Assembly: GCF_963664135.1 (NCBI RefSeq)
Contig: NZ_OY760905.1
Span: 930,001-994,000 of the forward strand
Reading direction: 5' to 3'
DNA length: 64,000 nt
Source: an uncultured Acetobacterium sp.
GTDB lineage: Bacteria > Bacillota > Clostridia > Eubacteriales > Eubacteriaceae
This document shows positions 43,243 through 52,611 of this stretch, in pieces (position 1 is the stretch's first letter; every line of letters begins with the position of its first letter). Under the pieces are notes generated by a model that was given only the letters and a program-made list of their open reading frames with translations, was not told the origin of the DNA and searched no databases. Made by a program: the position numbers and the translations under genes.

Positions 43243-44562
43243 TCATGGGATCATCGTTTCAATTGGTTTGAGTAAATCTGTTCGAGAATAAGGAATCGTT
43301 ATGGTGGGGCGGCCAGACGCATAACTGGCAACCTCATACTGGTTAAAGTAGACGCAGACACCGGCATCGGTTAAATAATATTTGGCCGATGGTCCCAATT
43401 GTTCGTAGACATCATTAAGGTCCACATCATCACGATTGAGTTTGGCAAATTCATCGGTCAGTTTTGACTTAAGCTGGGATTCATCCATACTTAAAATATC
43501 CCCCAGCAGCAATTCCTCACCGGTTTTGGTATTGAAGGTATGAGCGGTGAGTTCGTGATAGCCATGGGTCGAGCCCACATAAACAGAATAGACATCCTGC
43601 TGCAGCGACAACAGGTTGTTTTTATTGTAAACCTCTTGACAGGTTACCTCCATTTGACTGCGTTCATCATATTTGATATATGAATTTTTTCGGGTAACCG
43701 AATCATTATTCCAATAGTTAAGGGCTTCTGAGGTAAACCCCGAGATTTTAGCCTGCCACTGATTTTCCAGACCATCATAAAAGCCATTGATCTTGGCCAA
43801 TGCCTGGGTATTCCCGGCAAAAACCGGTCGCTGATAATAAAAGTCCACCGTTTTATAATTGTAAGCCGGATCATAAATAGCATTCTGATAGGTCACCTTG
43901 ATCGGCACCTGCAATTTTTCAACAAAAGCTCTGTCCCTGGAACCCGGTGCTGCTGACCCTTTCGGCAGGATCACAATGCGGATCCCCTCCAACCGATAAC
44001 CAAAGCCCGCAGTCCCGGAGCTTGCGCCATTTTGGGCCCAGCCCATCCAGCCGATATTCTGAGCATGGACCTGATACCAGATATCATAATTTGCCGCCTG
44101 GGTCCCGGTCAGCTTAATTTGAATCGCTTCCAGGCGATAGGATAACCCCTCGGTCCCGCTCATTTGGCCATCGGCTTTCCAACCCCGGTCCGTATCCGCT
44201 TCCCAGCCAATATTCTCGATATGGGTCTGGTAGGTCACGCCGAGATTTTCGATGTTGGTTTTGATCTGGATTCCCTCCAGCCGATAAGACAGACCTTCGG
44301 TGCCACTCATGATGCCATCCGCCCGCCAATCCTGCCAGCCCTGGTTCTGAACATGGGTTTGATAAACACAGGTTTGCACCGCCGACACACTGGTGTCAGC
44401 AATCTTTTCCGCTTCTGCCACCGTCCCCTGGACAGCAGCACCATCCGTTGTCTGCGTCTCCGAATTTAAAGGTGTCTCGGCCAGTACCCCCAAAGGGATG
44501 GCGGTAAAAACCAACAATACGGCCAATAACAGCAACATACCAAGTAACATTTTTCTTTTCAT
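43243..44562 (-). CDS. Secreted protein with three ChW repeats and DUF3298-type C-terminal domain
   Basis: This 439-residue protein has an N-terminal signal peptide (residues 1-28). Three clostridial hydrophobic (ChW) repeats lie at about residues 63-205, each with the pattern Y-x-x-H-x-x-x-x-GW followed by SGT-x-G-x-x-YRLE (for example MSGTEGLSYRLEGIQI). The rest (about 220-439) resembles the DUF4163/DUF3298 pair: a beta-rich domain, then HGYHELTAHTFNTKTGEEL and a tail typical of sporulation-associated RsiV-like extracytoplasmic domains. It is probably a surface or secreted protein that binds cell wall or substrate. The role is unknown. A decayed copy of its tail lies at 40005-40060. Confidence 0.85.
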   Translation of the reverse strand: MKRKMLLGMLLLLAVLLVFTAIPLGVLAETPLNSETQTTDGAAVQGTVAEAEKIADTSVSAVQTCVYQTHVQNQGWQDWRADGIMSGTEGLSYRLEGIQIKTNIENLGVTYQTHIENIGWEADTDRGWKADGQMSGTEGLSYRLEAIQIKLTGTQAANYDIWYQVHAQNIGWMGWAQNGASSGTAGFGYRLEGIRIVILPKGSAAPGSRDRAFVEKLQVPIKVTYQNAIYDPAYNYKTVDFYYQRPVFAGNTQALAKINGFYDGLENQWQAKISGFTSEALNYWNNDSVTRKNSYIKYDERSQMEVTCQEVYNKNNLLSLQQDVYSVYVGSTHGYHELTAHTFNTKTGEELLLGDILSMDESQLKSKLTDEFAKLNRDDVDLNDVYEQLGPSAKYYLTDAGVCVYFNQYEVASYASGRPTITIPYSRTDLLKPIETMIP

Positions 44563-44716
44563 CAGGTTCTCCTTTTCAAATTAAACGTTATCAATCGATT
44601 ATTAATATGTTAAGTTGTGCCAGTTAAAAAAGCGGAGCGGTGATGCCTTGGTTTTATGGTATACCTTTTTCATTCAAATAATATAGTGATAAAAAATCAC
44701 AAAATAAGCGTGTGTT

Positions 44717-45460
44717 TTAAATTTTCTTTGTAAATCGGCATTTCGGGTAATTACTACAACCAATAAAACGACCATATTTACCATTGCGATTGACCAGGTT
44801 TCCACCACATCTGGGACAACTATTATTGACTAGTTTCATATTATTATTTTTTAAATTACTTCTAATTTTTGTGTTGTGTTCAATCCGGTTTTCTTTACTG
44901 TCAATATTGTTTTGGACTAAGACGTCACCCATCTTCATAACTGTTTCAATCGTCATCATCTTTAACGCATATGATCCGATTTGATCTTTTAACTGCGAAA
45001 ATTTGATCACCTTTTCCGAATTCACATGCACCTTCAGCTCACTTCTTCCTGAAAAAGCGACGATCGGAATGATTTTTAAAGCCTCAAAATCCGAGAAAAC
45101 GCGCTCAACGGCTTTGATATGACCATAATTTTGCAGAATCGGATTCTTAAACCGGGTCTTTTTTCCATAGATATTCTGTGTCCAATAGTCGTCTCTTTCA
45201 TTTCCGAAAATCCAGCCTTGATAGTTTTTGGTTTCAATGACAAATACACCAAATACGGAAAGAACAATATGATCAATTTGAGTCATTCCATAATCGGTTT
45301 TTAGCAAAATATTATTGTAAATAACATACTGTTCTTTTGGTAAAGTCGCCAGGATTTTTTCGACAGCCTTTTCACCAAGAAAACCTTTCAGCCTGACTTG
45401 ATGAATTAATAATGCAACTAAACCACCGATTAATAACAGCGCGAGTAATATAAAAAACAT
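44717..45460 (-). CDS. NERD domain protein with C-terminal topoisomerase-type zinc ribbon
   Basis: This 247-residue protein has an N-terminal membrane segment (residues 1-22). A NERD nuclease-related domain follows, with KTDYGMTQIDHIVLSVFGVFVIETKNYQGWIFG, where Asp, Glu and Lys form the restriction-endonuclease-like site. The C-terminal C4 zinc ribbon has CPRCGG and CSNYPKCRF, like the DNA-binding fingers of topoisomerase I. It likely acts on DNA at the membrane, possibly in defence or DNA uptake. It borders the AT-rich defence island. The start follows GGGGAGG. Confidence 0.88.
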   Translation of the reverse strand: MFFILLALLLIGGLVALLIHQVRLKGFLGEKAVEKILATLPKEQYVIYNNILLKTDYGMTQIDHIVLSVFGVFVIETKNYQGWIFGNERDDYWTQNIYGKKTRFKNPILQNYGHIKAVERVFSDFEALKIIPIVAFSGRSELKVHVNSEKVIKFSQLKDQIGSYALKMMTIETVMKMGDVLVQNNIDSKENRIEHNTKIRSNLKNNNMKLVNNSCPRCGGNLVNRNGKYGRFIGCSNYPKCRFTKKI

Positions 45461-45482
45461 AAACCCTCCCCATAGTAACGGT

Positions 45483-46097
45483 TTAGGATAAACAAATCCC
45501 CTCGTTCAATAAATCGATAATTGCGGCCCCGTATTTTTCAACCTTTACCGGACCAAAGCCGGTTACCCCCAACAGTTCCTCCGCGGTCTTTGGCATCTTG
45601 CTGAGTAGATCCTGCATTTGTTTGTCGGTGAACACACAATACGCTTTGATGTTTTCTACCCGGCTTTGTTTTAGACGAAAGTCTTTGAGTTTGCTGACCA
45701 GTTCATCGCTCTGGGGCAGTGGTGGCATTGCTGCTTCAGCTACCGGGATTGGCTCTGGCGGCTTTTCGACGATGATGGGTTGAGTTGGCGCTTGCTTGAC
45801 CGAGGTTTCGGATTGGCTGTTGATGAGTTCCTCATATTTTTTTAAGTAGTTTGTTGTAATAGGAGTGTGGTAAGCTAAAAATCCTTCCGCCCATTCTTTC
45901 ATATGTTTCTCATTGCTCGCCAATTCTTTGCTTTGTTTTTCCGCATTTTTGATGTAGGTAATAAGCTGATCCGCACGGATCACTTTGTCCTTGACTTCCT
46001 TTTTTGCATATTTGGCATTGAGTACCGTCTTGGGATTGGCAAGAACAACAATGGACTTGTGAAATTTATCAAAGCATTTGTCAAAACCAATACGCAT
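45483..46097 (-). pseudogene. 5'-truncated NERD/HRDC family protein
   Basis: The frame gives 204 residues ending in an HRDC domain (VFTDKQMQDLLSKMPKT, ELLGVTGFGPVKVEKYG). The first 60 residues (FHKSIVVLANPKTVLNAKY, VIRADQLITYIKN) match the end of a NERD nuclease domain whose catalytic part is missing. Upstream sequence (46098-46300) contains only short frame-broken pieces and no ribosome binding site, so the 5' end was lost, probably when the neighbouring island was inserted or rearranged. A truncated HRDC protein could still be made but would lack the nuclease core. Confidence 0.65.
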
Positions 46098-46334
46098 ACA
46101 TCGGTTTGGAACCTTGGTGGCTGAGATAACAGGTTAAGCCCAAACAGGTATGGGACAGTCACCAAATATTTTATGAGTATTTTTTTAATAAGTTCTTCCG
46201 TTAAGTTGCTGGAACTGATAATAACGGACAAGCATTTCCAGATGTTTCTGCCAATTGCTGATTAGCAGCCAGTCTCCAAATAATTTAATTGTACTTATTT
46301 AAAGAAAATGTTAAAATCACTTGAGGTGATAAAC

Positions 46335-46964
46335 ATGTCTAATTGGCAACTATCGTTTGAAAACTGGCTAGATGAAAACACTGTTCTTTCCGAAAAAAGT
46401 AAAAAACATTACTCAGGTGCGATTAATAGTATTGGTAATTGGCTTGAATTTGATATTTCAAGCATTCAGACTATTGAACAGTTTCAAAATTTTCATAAAG
46501 CTGCATCATTAAATAGCACATTTTTAAAAAGAGATTCTACCGGTAACAATATGTATAATACCGCTTTGATGCACTTCAGCAAATTCATTCAAGGTACGTT
46601 AGTTATAAATTCTTTTATTTATCCAGAAGAAATTGATACCAATCAACTTTCAGAGGGTTGTAAAAAAGCAATAACTATAAATACCCATGAAAGAAATCCC
46701 GTAGCTCGAAAAAAGTGCATCGAGCACTATGGAGCAATCTGTTCTGTTTGCGGTTTTAATTTTTCTGAAAACTATGGTAATACTTTTGCTGGTATTATTC
46801 ATGTCCACCATATTAAACCTTTATCCGAAATTTCAGAGGAATATATAATAGATCCCATTAAAGATCTAATACCGGTTTGCCCAAATTGTCATTTAATTAT
46901 TCATAATAAATTTGATGGTATCTACACTATTGATGAAGTTAGAAAGATGTTAACATCAAAGTAG
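46335..46964 (+). CDS. HNH endonuclease (defence-island associated)
   Basis: This 209-residue protein starts at 46335 after GAGGTG. The first 95 residues are helical and resemble a core-binding, SAM-like DNA-binding region (LSEKSKKHYSGAINSIGNWL). The C-terminal part is an HNH nuclease with zinc cysteines at 136/139 and 182/185 (CSVCGF and CPNCH), HH at 158-159 (IIHVHHIKPLSE) and a terminal His near 190. It converges on drmB with a 75-base gap and shares the island's AT-rich composition. It may supply nuclease activity to a DISARM that lacks DrmC, or be an independent defence gene. Confidence 0.85.
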   Translation: MSNWQLSFENWLDENTVLSEKSKKHYSGAINSIGNWLEFDISSIQTIEQFQNFHKAASLNSTFLKRDSTGNNMYNTALMHFSKFIQGTLVINSFIYPEEIDTNQLSEGCKKAITINTHERNPVARKKCIEHYGAICSVCGFNFSENYGNTFAGIIHVHHIKPLSEISEEYIIDPIKDLIPVCPNCHLIIHNKFDGIYTIDEVRKMLTSK

Positions 46965-46981
46965 TACGAATTTTGAAATGC

Positions 46982-47008
46982 AAAGAAGCCCGAAAATTTG
47001 TCTTCTTT
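46982..47008. terminator. Weak convergent hairpin between the HNH gene and drmB
   Basis: CAAAGAAG and CTTCTTT form a seven-base stem with a 13-base loop, followed by AATAAAA on the plus strand. It is placed as expected for a shared terminator but is not strong. Confidence 0.35.
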
Positions 47009-47039
47009 AATAAAACATCATGCTTCAAACTCTATACAC

Positions 47040-48956
47040 CTAATGCTCATTTACCCATTCACTATAGAAACCTATCTCCTTGTTTTCAAAAGTTCCAATT
47101 ACCGCTCCACGATCGAGGAATAAATTGTATTCTTCACAACTGGTCTCCGGTATTAAAGCACAAGCATGGCAAGCTGCTAGATTAAGGTCATCACGTCCTT
47201 GACCGTGGGAAAGAATGCACACTGGGTCATTTGAACAAACCAACGCACCTTTTAAGGATTTTTTGAATAATCTTACAAAAGAATCTGATCTCCCTTGCCT
47301 AACAAGACCACCCAATGTGCCTTCTGAATCTCCGCTTGCCGTGTATATGAATATACCCGCCATTTCTTTACCATCATCAATATCCCCACAATATAATCGT
47401 TCTCTTAAAGAAGCGATGTTGTATCCACACTCAAAACTAAGCTGTTTTATTAATAAGTGTGCCAGTGTATGCAATAGTATAAACTTAGGCGTTATTTTGC
47501 GAGCATTCTGCGAGCCCATAAATGATTCGTTATAACGTTTATTTAGTCCACAACAGCGTTTTTCCAGAACTTTATTATTCTTAAGCCACTTTCCGATGGC
47601 ACATTCATCAAATTCGATAAATATCCCTTCGCCTCGTACTTCATACGCAGGGTACCAATTTGTTTCCGGTTCTTTCACACATACAAAATGGGAATCCAAC
47701 TCAGAATTATGAATGACTGAAGGTGAAATTCTTGTAAAACCCGTTAATGCTCGGACTTCCCGCATTTTATGAATCAAAGTAATATTTTTAAGTCCCGGTA
47801 TAGGATACTCAGTAATATCCATTGATTCTCTAACGAAATCACAAGGTGAAAGATCTCCGTTTATTATTGACCCATTCAATGCATCATATTCTTCAGCTCG
47901 GTATTTAATACCCATTGTATCATATTCATTTTCAGGCTCTGGTTGATCTATCCATTTTCTTTTAAGAACAACTTCAATTAATTCAACTTTCACTCCAATT
48001 TCTACTGCTATATCATGTGCCCATTTACCAATCTCGCTTTTTATAATTTCGCTTCTATATTCTTTTGGGATTTTTTTTATTGTTATGATACATTCTTGAA
48101 ACGCAGAACTATTTTCAATGTTTTTATTCAATTTATCTGAATATGGTGGGATGACCAAAGAACTTAACGTAAAAGGGAAATATACGGAAGAAGCCCCTCG
48201 CTGTAAAACTTTTGGATATTTGTAACAACTCTCTTTAGTATGTTTCCAGGGATGTTTTCCTTCACATAAGAACTCAGTTTTACCTGACATAGCATCCAAT
48301 TTTTCGAATATTTTAGGATCAAATGCGTCTTTTAATGTCGCCTTTGATTGACAAGTCTCACAAGTTACAACCAAGCCTTCCAACCCTTCATTTGCGGAAG
48401 AACCGGTTTTAAATGTTAGTGACGGGTGTGCACAAACTTCTCTTGCTCCCCCCGTATGTCTTTTGTGAACCCATTTAATCCAAGGAAAATCACTGATATG
48501 ACCATCTTCGCACACTGTAATAATACGTGCTACTACCAAATCCTGATTGCATATTTTGCATTGCATATTTTTAATCATGTATGGATCAATTTCAAGAGTC
48601 TTATGTGTTACCTTCCTTTTATATTCAGCCAACCAAATATTTAACGGCTGAAAACGACGGCATTTCGGACAGAAGTACCACTCTGGAAATCTCACATATG
48701 AAATGCCTTCACTAAATTGAACCTCGTCTTTACCACCGGGGGTACCAAAATAATCGACCTTTAATGCTTTTTCCAATCGTTCATCATGTATTTTTATAAC
48801 TTTTTCAGCCCAGTATTCCGGGGCGGACGTCATTAAGGTTTGATCGGGAAAATCTATCATCGCTCCCACACCATATTGTAATACCGCCTGCACTGCTCGG
48901 ACCGAATGTGTTACTTTATTTAAAGTTTTTTTTGCTTTTTGAATTTCCAATGTCAT
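47040..48956 (-). CDS. drmB: DISARM protein DrmB (DUF1998 family)
   Basis: This protein of about 638 residues starts at the ATG overlapping the drmA stop (ATGA) after GGAGGAGG; a longer start inside drmA is less likely. It begins with RAVQAVLQYGVGAMIDFPDQ, typical of the DrmB N-terminus. It carries zinc-binding cysteine pairs (YFCPKCRRF, MQCKICNQD, VTCETCQSKA) and a C-terminal DUF1998 region (PKFILLHTLAHLLIKQLSFECGYN and later CSNDPVCILSHGQG). In DISARM, DrmB forms a complex with the DrmA helicase that recognises incoming unmodified DNA. It is the last gene of the operon; drmC, which usually follows, is absent. Confidence 0.9.
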   Translation of the reverse strand: MTLEIQKAKKTLNKVTHSVRAVQAVLQYGVGAMIDFPDQTLMTSAPEYWAEKVIKIHDERLEKALKVDYFGTPGGKDEVQFSEGISYVRFPEWYFCPKCRRFQPLNIWLAEYKRKVTHKTLEIDPYMIKNMQCKICNQDLVVARIITVCEDGHISDFPWIKWVHKRHTGGAREVCAHPSLTFKTGSSANEGLEGLVVTCETCQSKATLKDAFDPKIFEKLDAMSGKTEFLCEGKHPWKHTKESCYKYPKVLQRGASSVYFPFTLSSLVIPPYSDKLNKNIENSSAFQECIITIKKIPKEYRSEIIKSEIGKWAHDIAVEIGVKVELIEVVLKRKWIDQPEPENEYDTMGIKYRAEEYDALNGSIINGDLSPCDFVRESMDITEYPIPGLKNITLIHKMREVRALTGFTRISPSVIHNSELDSHFVCVKEPETNWYPAYEVRGEGIFIEFDECAIGKWLKNNKVLEKRCCGLNKRYNESFMGSQNARKITPKFILLHTLAHLLIKQLSFECGYNIASLRERLYCGDIDDGKEMAGIFIYTASGDSEGTLGGLVRQGRSDSFVRLFKKSLKGALVCSNDPVCILSHGQGRDDLNLAACHACALIPETSCEEYNLFLDRGAVIGTFENKEIGFYSEWVNEH

Positions 48957-51900
48957 ACTTCCTCCTCCCATATTAAAATATTACTCGCAATGGTTCTGTC
49001 AACATTTCTCATTGAGGTCATTGTATCATAGGCAGTAGAATCATAATCCGAGGAACCAAACACTTTCAATAAACGACCTTGAGTTGGATCTGGTTTATGA
49101 AACATAAATTTTTTTCCATAATAAAAATTTTCATGTTCAAAATTCGTAGTTAGTCTATCCCAATCGTCAAAAAACACATCGATCTCGTCTTCAATTTCAT
49201 TACTTTCATCTTTTAATGCAAATTTTGTCCGCTCATTGATTAATTTTGCACGTTCCATTACTATTCGTTTAATTCGAACAATTGCATCTTTGTATTTCTC
49301 TTTGTCAAAACCGCCCGCATCTATATCGGTCGACAATCCTTCAATATGGCGCATCAACGAAACAATAACACCATGTAAGGCTCTTTCTCTTGCCGGTTTT
49401 GAAAAAGGAGTGACCCCTGTTGGTTCGACATATTTATAAAATGATTCATGATAGGCTCTGAATTGCTCATAATGTGAGCGGTCTCTGCTTTTTGTACCAT
49501 CGAAAAGTGTAAATGCCACCCCAGGGTAAGCCCGACCGATTCGACTGGACGACTGAATATATTCACTTGTCAGTTTCGGCTGCCCGACAAGTAACATGAC
49601 ATTTAATCTGGAAATATCGATACCGACCGATATCATATTTGTTGCAAGTAATACATTTGAAGCATACCTTCTATTTTCAATGTTCTCCTTCGAGTAAGTC
49701 ATTTTTTCAAGTTTATCTAATGTTTCATTTAATTGTGTCGTTGATACTCGACTGGTTAATTCATCTGCTCCAATAATCAAGCGGGCATCTTTTGCTGTAC
49801 CCAGCCGATAGGACATACGCTTAATGAAATCCTTAACATCATCATCTATCAACGTTGAACACTTTCCAAGATCTTTTAAACTGTTAAAATAAACTGTAAG
49901 TGTCCAGAGAGTGTCACGTATTTCATCCGGTAAATCCATTGTTTTGACTTTTTGCAGCAAAGCTGCAATTGTTCTGACTTCCATCATAGCTTTTGTTTTT
50001 CCGGTAGGCATGAGACCTACATATTTCCTTCCATAAATACCATCTTTGTAAGAGACCGGTATTTCTCTTGCGAAAAACGAATCATCTGATTCCAATCCAG
50101 CCGGAGGAAACTGCATTACTTCTCGGTTATATAAAGATGAACACTGTTCTTTTGCCCTTCTTATTGTCGCAGTAGATGCGATAATCTTCGGTTTTATGCC
50201 TTTTACTTCACAGATAGCTTCAACCGCAGTTTCATACAACCCAACCATTGTCCCCAATGGGCCTGAAATCAAATGCAATTCATCCTGAATAATTAATTCT
50301 GGGGCACGATTACTGCTACCTGTACCAAAAAACGCACCGATCTCATTGCTCCAAGGTAGCATAGCAAATTTGTCAACTGTACCAAATAGCAATGTCGGCG
50401 GATTAGAATACAATTCTTCATCAATTATTTGAATTGGTAATCTCTTATTGAATGCACACGATTCTTGGGGGCAAGACATATAAAAATGTTTATTATTATG
50501 CATTTTGTAACCCCATTGACCAGTAAGTTTTTTAGTGTCTTTTGATTTGTCTTTCACCAATTTTGTGCCACACCAAGGACATTTTAAAACTTGAAATTTA
50601 TTGTACCTTTCCTTTGTATATCGAATATTACTTGCCGTTGTCTCAATCAATTTATCCAAACATTCTTTTGCGACTTTATTTTTGTTTGGTATGTGTGTAT
50701 CACCTATCCATAAACCTATTGTGATAGGCTCTTCTCCAAGGTTATACGAATTATAAATTGAACGTTTTTGCTGACTGCCCCGCCTTATATATTCACAAGC
50801 GCATATTAAAGTAGCTGCACGCGTAAATTGTTGTGCTGTCAATAATCTAAGCGTATATCTCATTATGACCGTGGTTCCCGAAGCTATTGGCAAGTAATTC
50901 AATCGTCTATAAAAGATCGTAAAAGCTGACAGTCCTAAGTAGGCTTCAGTTTTGCCGCCCCCTGTGGGAAACCAAATCAAATCAACAATACTTCTTTCTT
51001 CACTCCCATCTACAGTTATCGATTCAATATTCATCAGGATAAATGCCATTTGGAAAGGTCGCCAAAAATATATGTCATTAGTATTTATGTAATTTATACT
51101 TTCAAGAATATCTGAAAGCTCATCATCATCTGGATAACGATCAAAGTTTGAAGTCTCTTCCATTATGTTTAAGTGTACTCTTTGCATAAACATTGCTCTG
51201 TTTGACAACTGAAAAGAACTCCAAGCCTTTTCATTTATTCTTAAAATTTCAATGCCTTCATGCATACGTTGACACGAATACTTGCATTTTTTAATATTTT
51301 TATATGCTTGTGATTGATAACAATTAGGCAATGTTTCCACAGTTGACAGAAGCTTTTCTATCCAATTTTCATATGATTTAATAACAGCTTCAACCATTTC
51401 TAATTTTGTTTCTTTTGCTGTATCGTTTAAATCAGACAAAAACTTCATTGATAAAGCATTGGGGCTAATCATTTCTTGACTCGGTAATCTAAAGTCAACT
51501 GTTGGAACCTCATATTCTGGGAAGTAGTTACTAAATAATTTGCCTTTTCCCATATCATCCACTATCCAATTGATTGAAGTTCCAAGACCAGAACCAAAAA
51601 CTTTCTTTTTTCTATATAACAATGCTAAAGTTTTCTCTTCATCGTCCATATTTGATAGATCATCAATATTGTTATATTCGTAAAAAGAAAAAGCATTTTG
51701 ATCAGTTGAAAGCGATATTTGTGATTGCATTATGCAATTTATTCCATTCGGTAAATCTTCAAGATCATTTACTAACATTATTGTTACTGAATAAATATCA
51801 TCGAATAAATTTCTTCTAAGTGCCGTTATTTTTGCATTTGTTCCATCAAGCTTTCGATTATTATCAATATATTCACCTTTTGAAAAATCCAAATTTATAT

Positions 51901-52597
51901 TTACGCTATGTGGCATTCTTACATAACCTGTTTTTAACTGATTGAAAAGTTTGTATATATAATCAAATATTTCTACATCACTCTCTAAAACTGTATCGCT
52001 CTCTTTGATCCGATAGATTTCATTTTTTTGTATGGAAGAAGTCAGATTCAATAAATTATTTTTTGAATCAAAATTCAAGAAATGTCGTAATGGCAATGGC
52101 ACTTCATATGTTTTCGGATTTTTTGGCACAAATGAAATTCTACAATCAGAAAGCATTGCTTTCCTATAGGTGGCAAACTCAACATTACAAACGATATTTT
52201 TTACAACACCTTGAACGAAGAAAGTTATGCCCATAGATGACGGTAAATTCTGTGCTGCCAGACTGATCTCTTCGTCGAGATTTTCTTCATCGGCATCGTT
52301 CTCATCTTGTAAACCTTTGTTCATTAGTTTGCTTGGCGTTTCATTGACAGTATCGAATTCTTCCTTAACAAAATCTTCTGTGGTATCTACTTCCTCAAGA
52401 CGCATGCTTTCATCATTTTCCGATTTAATTTCATTGTTTTGTGGAAATAAAATGCCGATCGAATACCTAATCTCCGGTCGATTTGTTATTAATTCATGTT
52501 CGTTATCAGGTATTGAATATTCAGAACCGGGACCAAGCAATTCTTGTTTAATTAGATTAATGTATTCATCTCTGGCTTTGATCATATCTTCTTTCAT
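48953..52597 (-). CDS. drmA: DISARM helicase DrmA
   Basis: This 1214-residue SF2 helicase has its Walker A in WFPTGGGKTEAYLG near residue 545. The DEXH motif is QDELHLISGPLGT near 769, and motif VI is QSSSRIGRAYPGV near 1019. Between the lobes is a zinc-ribbon-like segment with CPWCG and SCPQESC. The long N-terminal half (1-530) has no clear family but matches the expected length of DrmA. DrmA translocates on single-stranded DNA and with DrmB forms the core of DISARM. It overlaps drmB by four bases and follows the DrmE-like gene by 14 bases with an AGGAGG site. Confidence 0.92.
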   Translation of the reverse strand: MKEDMIKARDEYINLIKQELLGPGSEYSIPDNEHELITNRPEIRYSIGILFPQNNEIKSENDESMRLEEVDTTEDFVKEEFDTVNETPSKLMNKGLQDENDADEENLDEEISLAAQNLPSSMGITFFVQGVVKNIVCNVEFATYRKAMLSDCRISFVPKNPKTYEVPLPLRHFLNFDSKNNLLNLTSSIQKNEIYRIKESDTVLESDVEIFDYIYKLFNQLKTGYVRMPHSVNINLDFSKGEYIDNNRKLDGTNAKITALRRNLFDDIYSVTIMLVNDLEDLPNGINCIMQSQISLSTDQNAFSFYEYNNIDDLSNMDDEEKTLALLYRKKKVFGSGLGTSINWIVDDMGKGKLFSNYFPEYEVPTVDFRLPSQEMISPNALSMKFLSDLNDTAKETKLEMVEAVIKSYENWIEKLLSTVETLPNCYQSQAYKNIKKCKYSCQRMHEGIEILRINEKAWSSFQLSNRAMFMQRVHLNIMEETSNFDRYPDDDELSDILESINYINTNDIYFWRPFQMAFILMNIESITVDGSEERSIVDLIWFPTGGGKTEAYLGLSAFTIFYRRLNYLPIASGTTVIMRYTLRLLTAQQFTRAATLICACEYIRRGSQQKRSIYNSYNLGEEPITIGLWIGDTHIPNKNKVAKECLDKLIETTASNIRYTKERYNKFQVLKCPWCGTKLVKDKSKDTKKLTGQWGYKMHNNKHFYMSCPQESCAFNKRLPIQIIDEELYSNPPTLLFGTVDKFAMLPWSNEIGAFFGTGSSNRAPELIIQDELHLISGPLGTMVGLYETAVEAICEVKGIKPKIIASTATIRRAKEQCSSLYNREVMQFPPAGLESDDSFFAREIPVSYKDGIYGRKYVGLMPTGKTKAMMEVRTIAALLQKVKTMDLPDEIRDTLWTLTVYFNSLKDLGKCSTLIDDDVKDFIKRMSYRLGTAKDARLIIGADELTSRVSTTQLNETLDKLEKMTYSKENIENRRYASNVLLATNMISVGIDISRLNVMLLVGQPKLTSEYIQSSSRIGRAYPGVAFTLFDGTKSRDRSHYEQFRAYHESFYKYVEPTGVTPFSKPARERALHGVIVSLMRHIEGLSTDIDAGGFDKEKYKDAIVRIKRIVMERAKLINERTKFALKDESNEIEDEIDVFFDDWDRLTTNFEHENFYYGKKFMFHKPDPTQGRLLKVFGSSDYDSTAYDTMTSMRNVDRTIASNILIWEEEV

Positions 52598-52611
52598 ACC
52601 ATATCATCCTC

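Noticed and set aside
46098..46334. Possible insertion sequence at the left island edge
   Set aside because: Short coding-like pieces are present but no transposase motif or inverted ends could be identified, so only debris is claimed.
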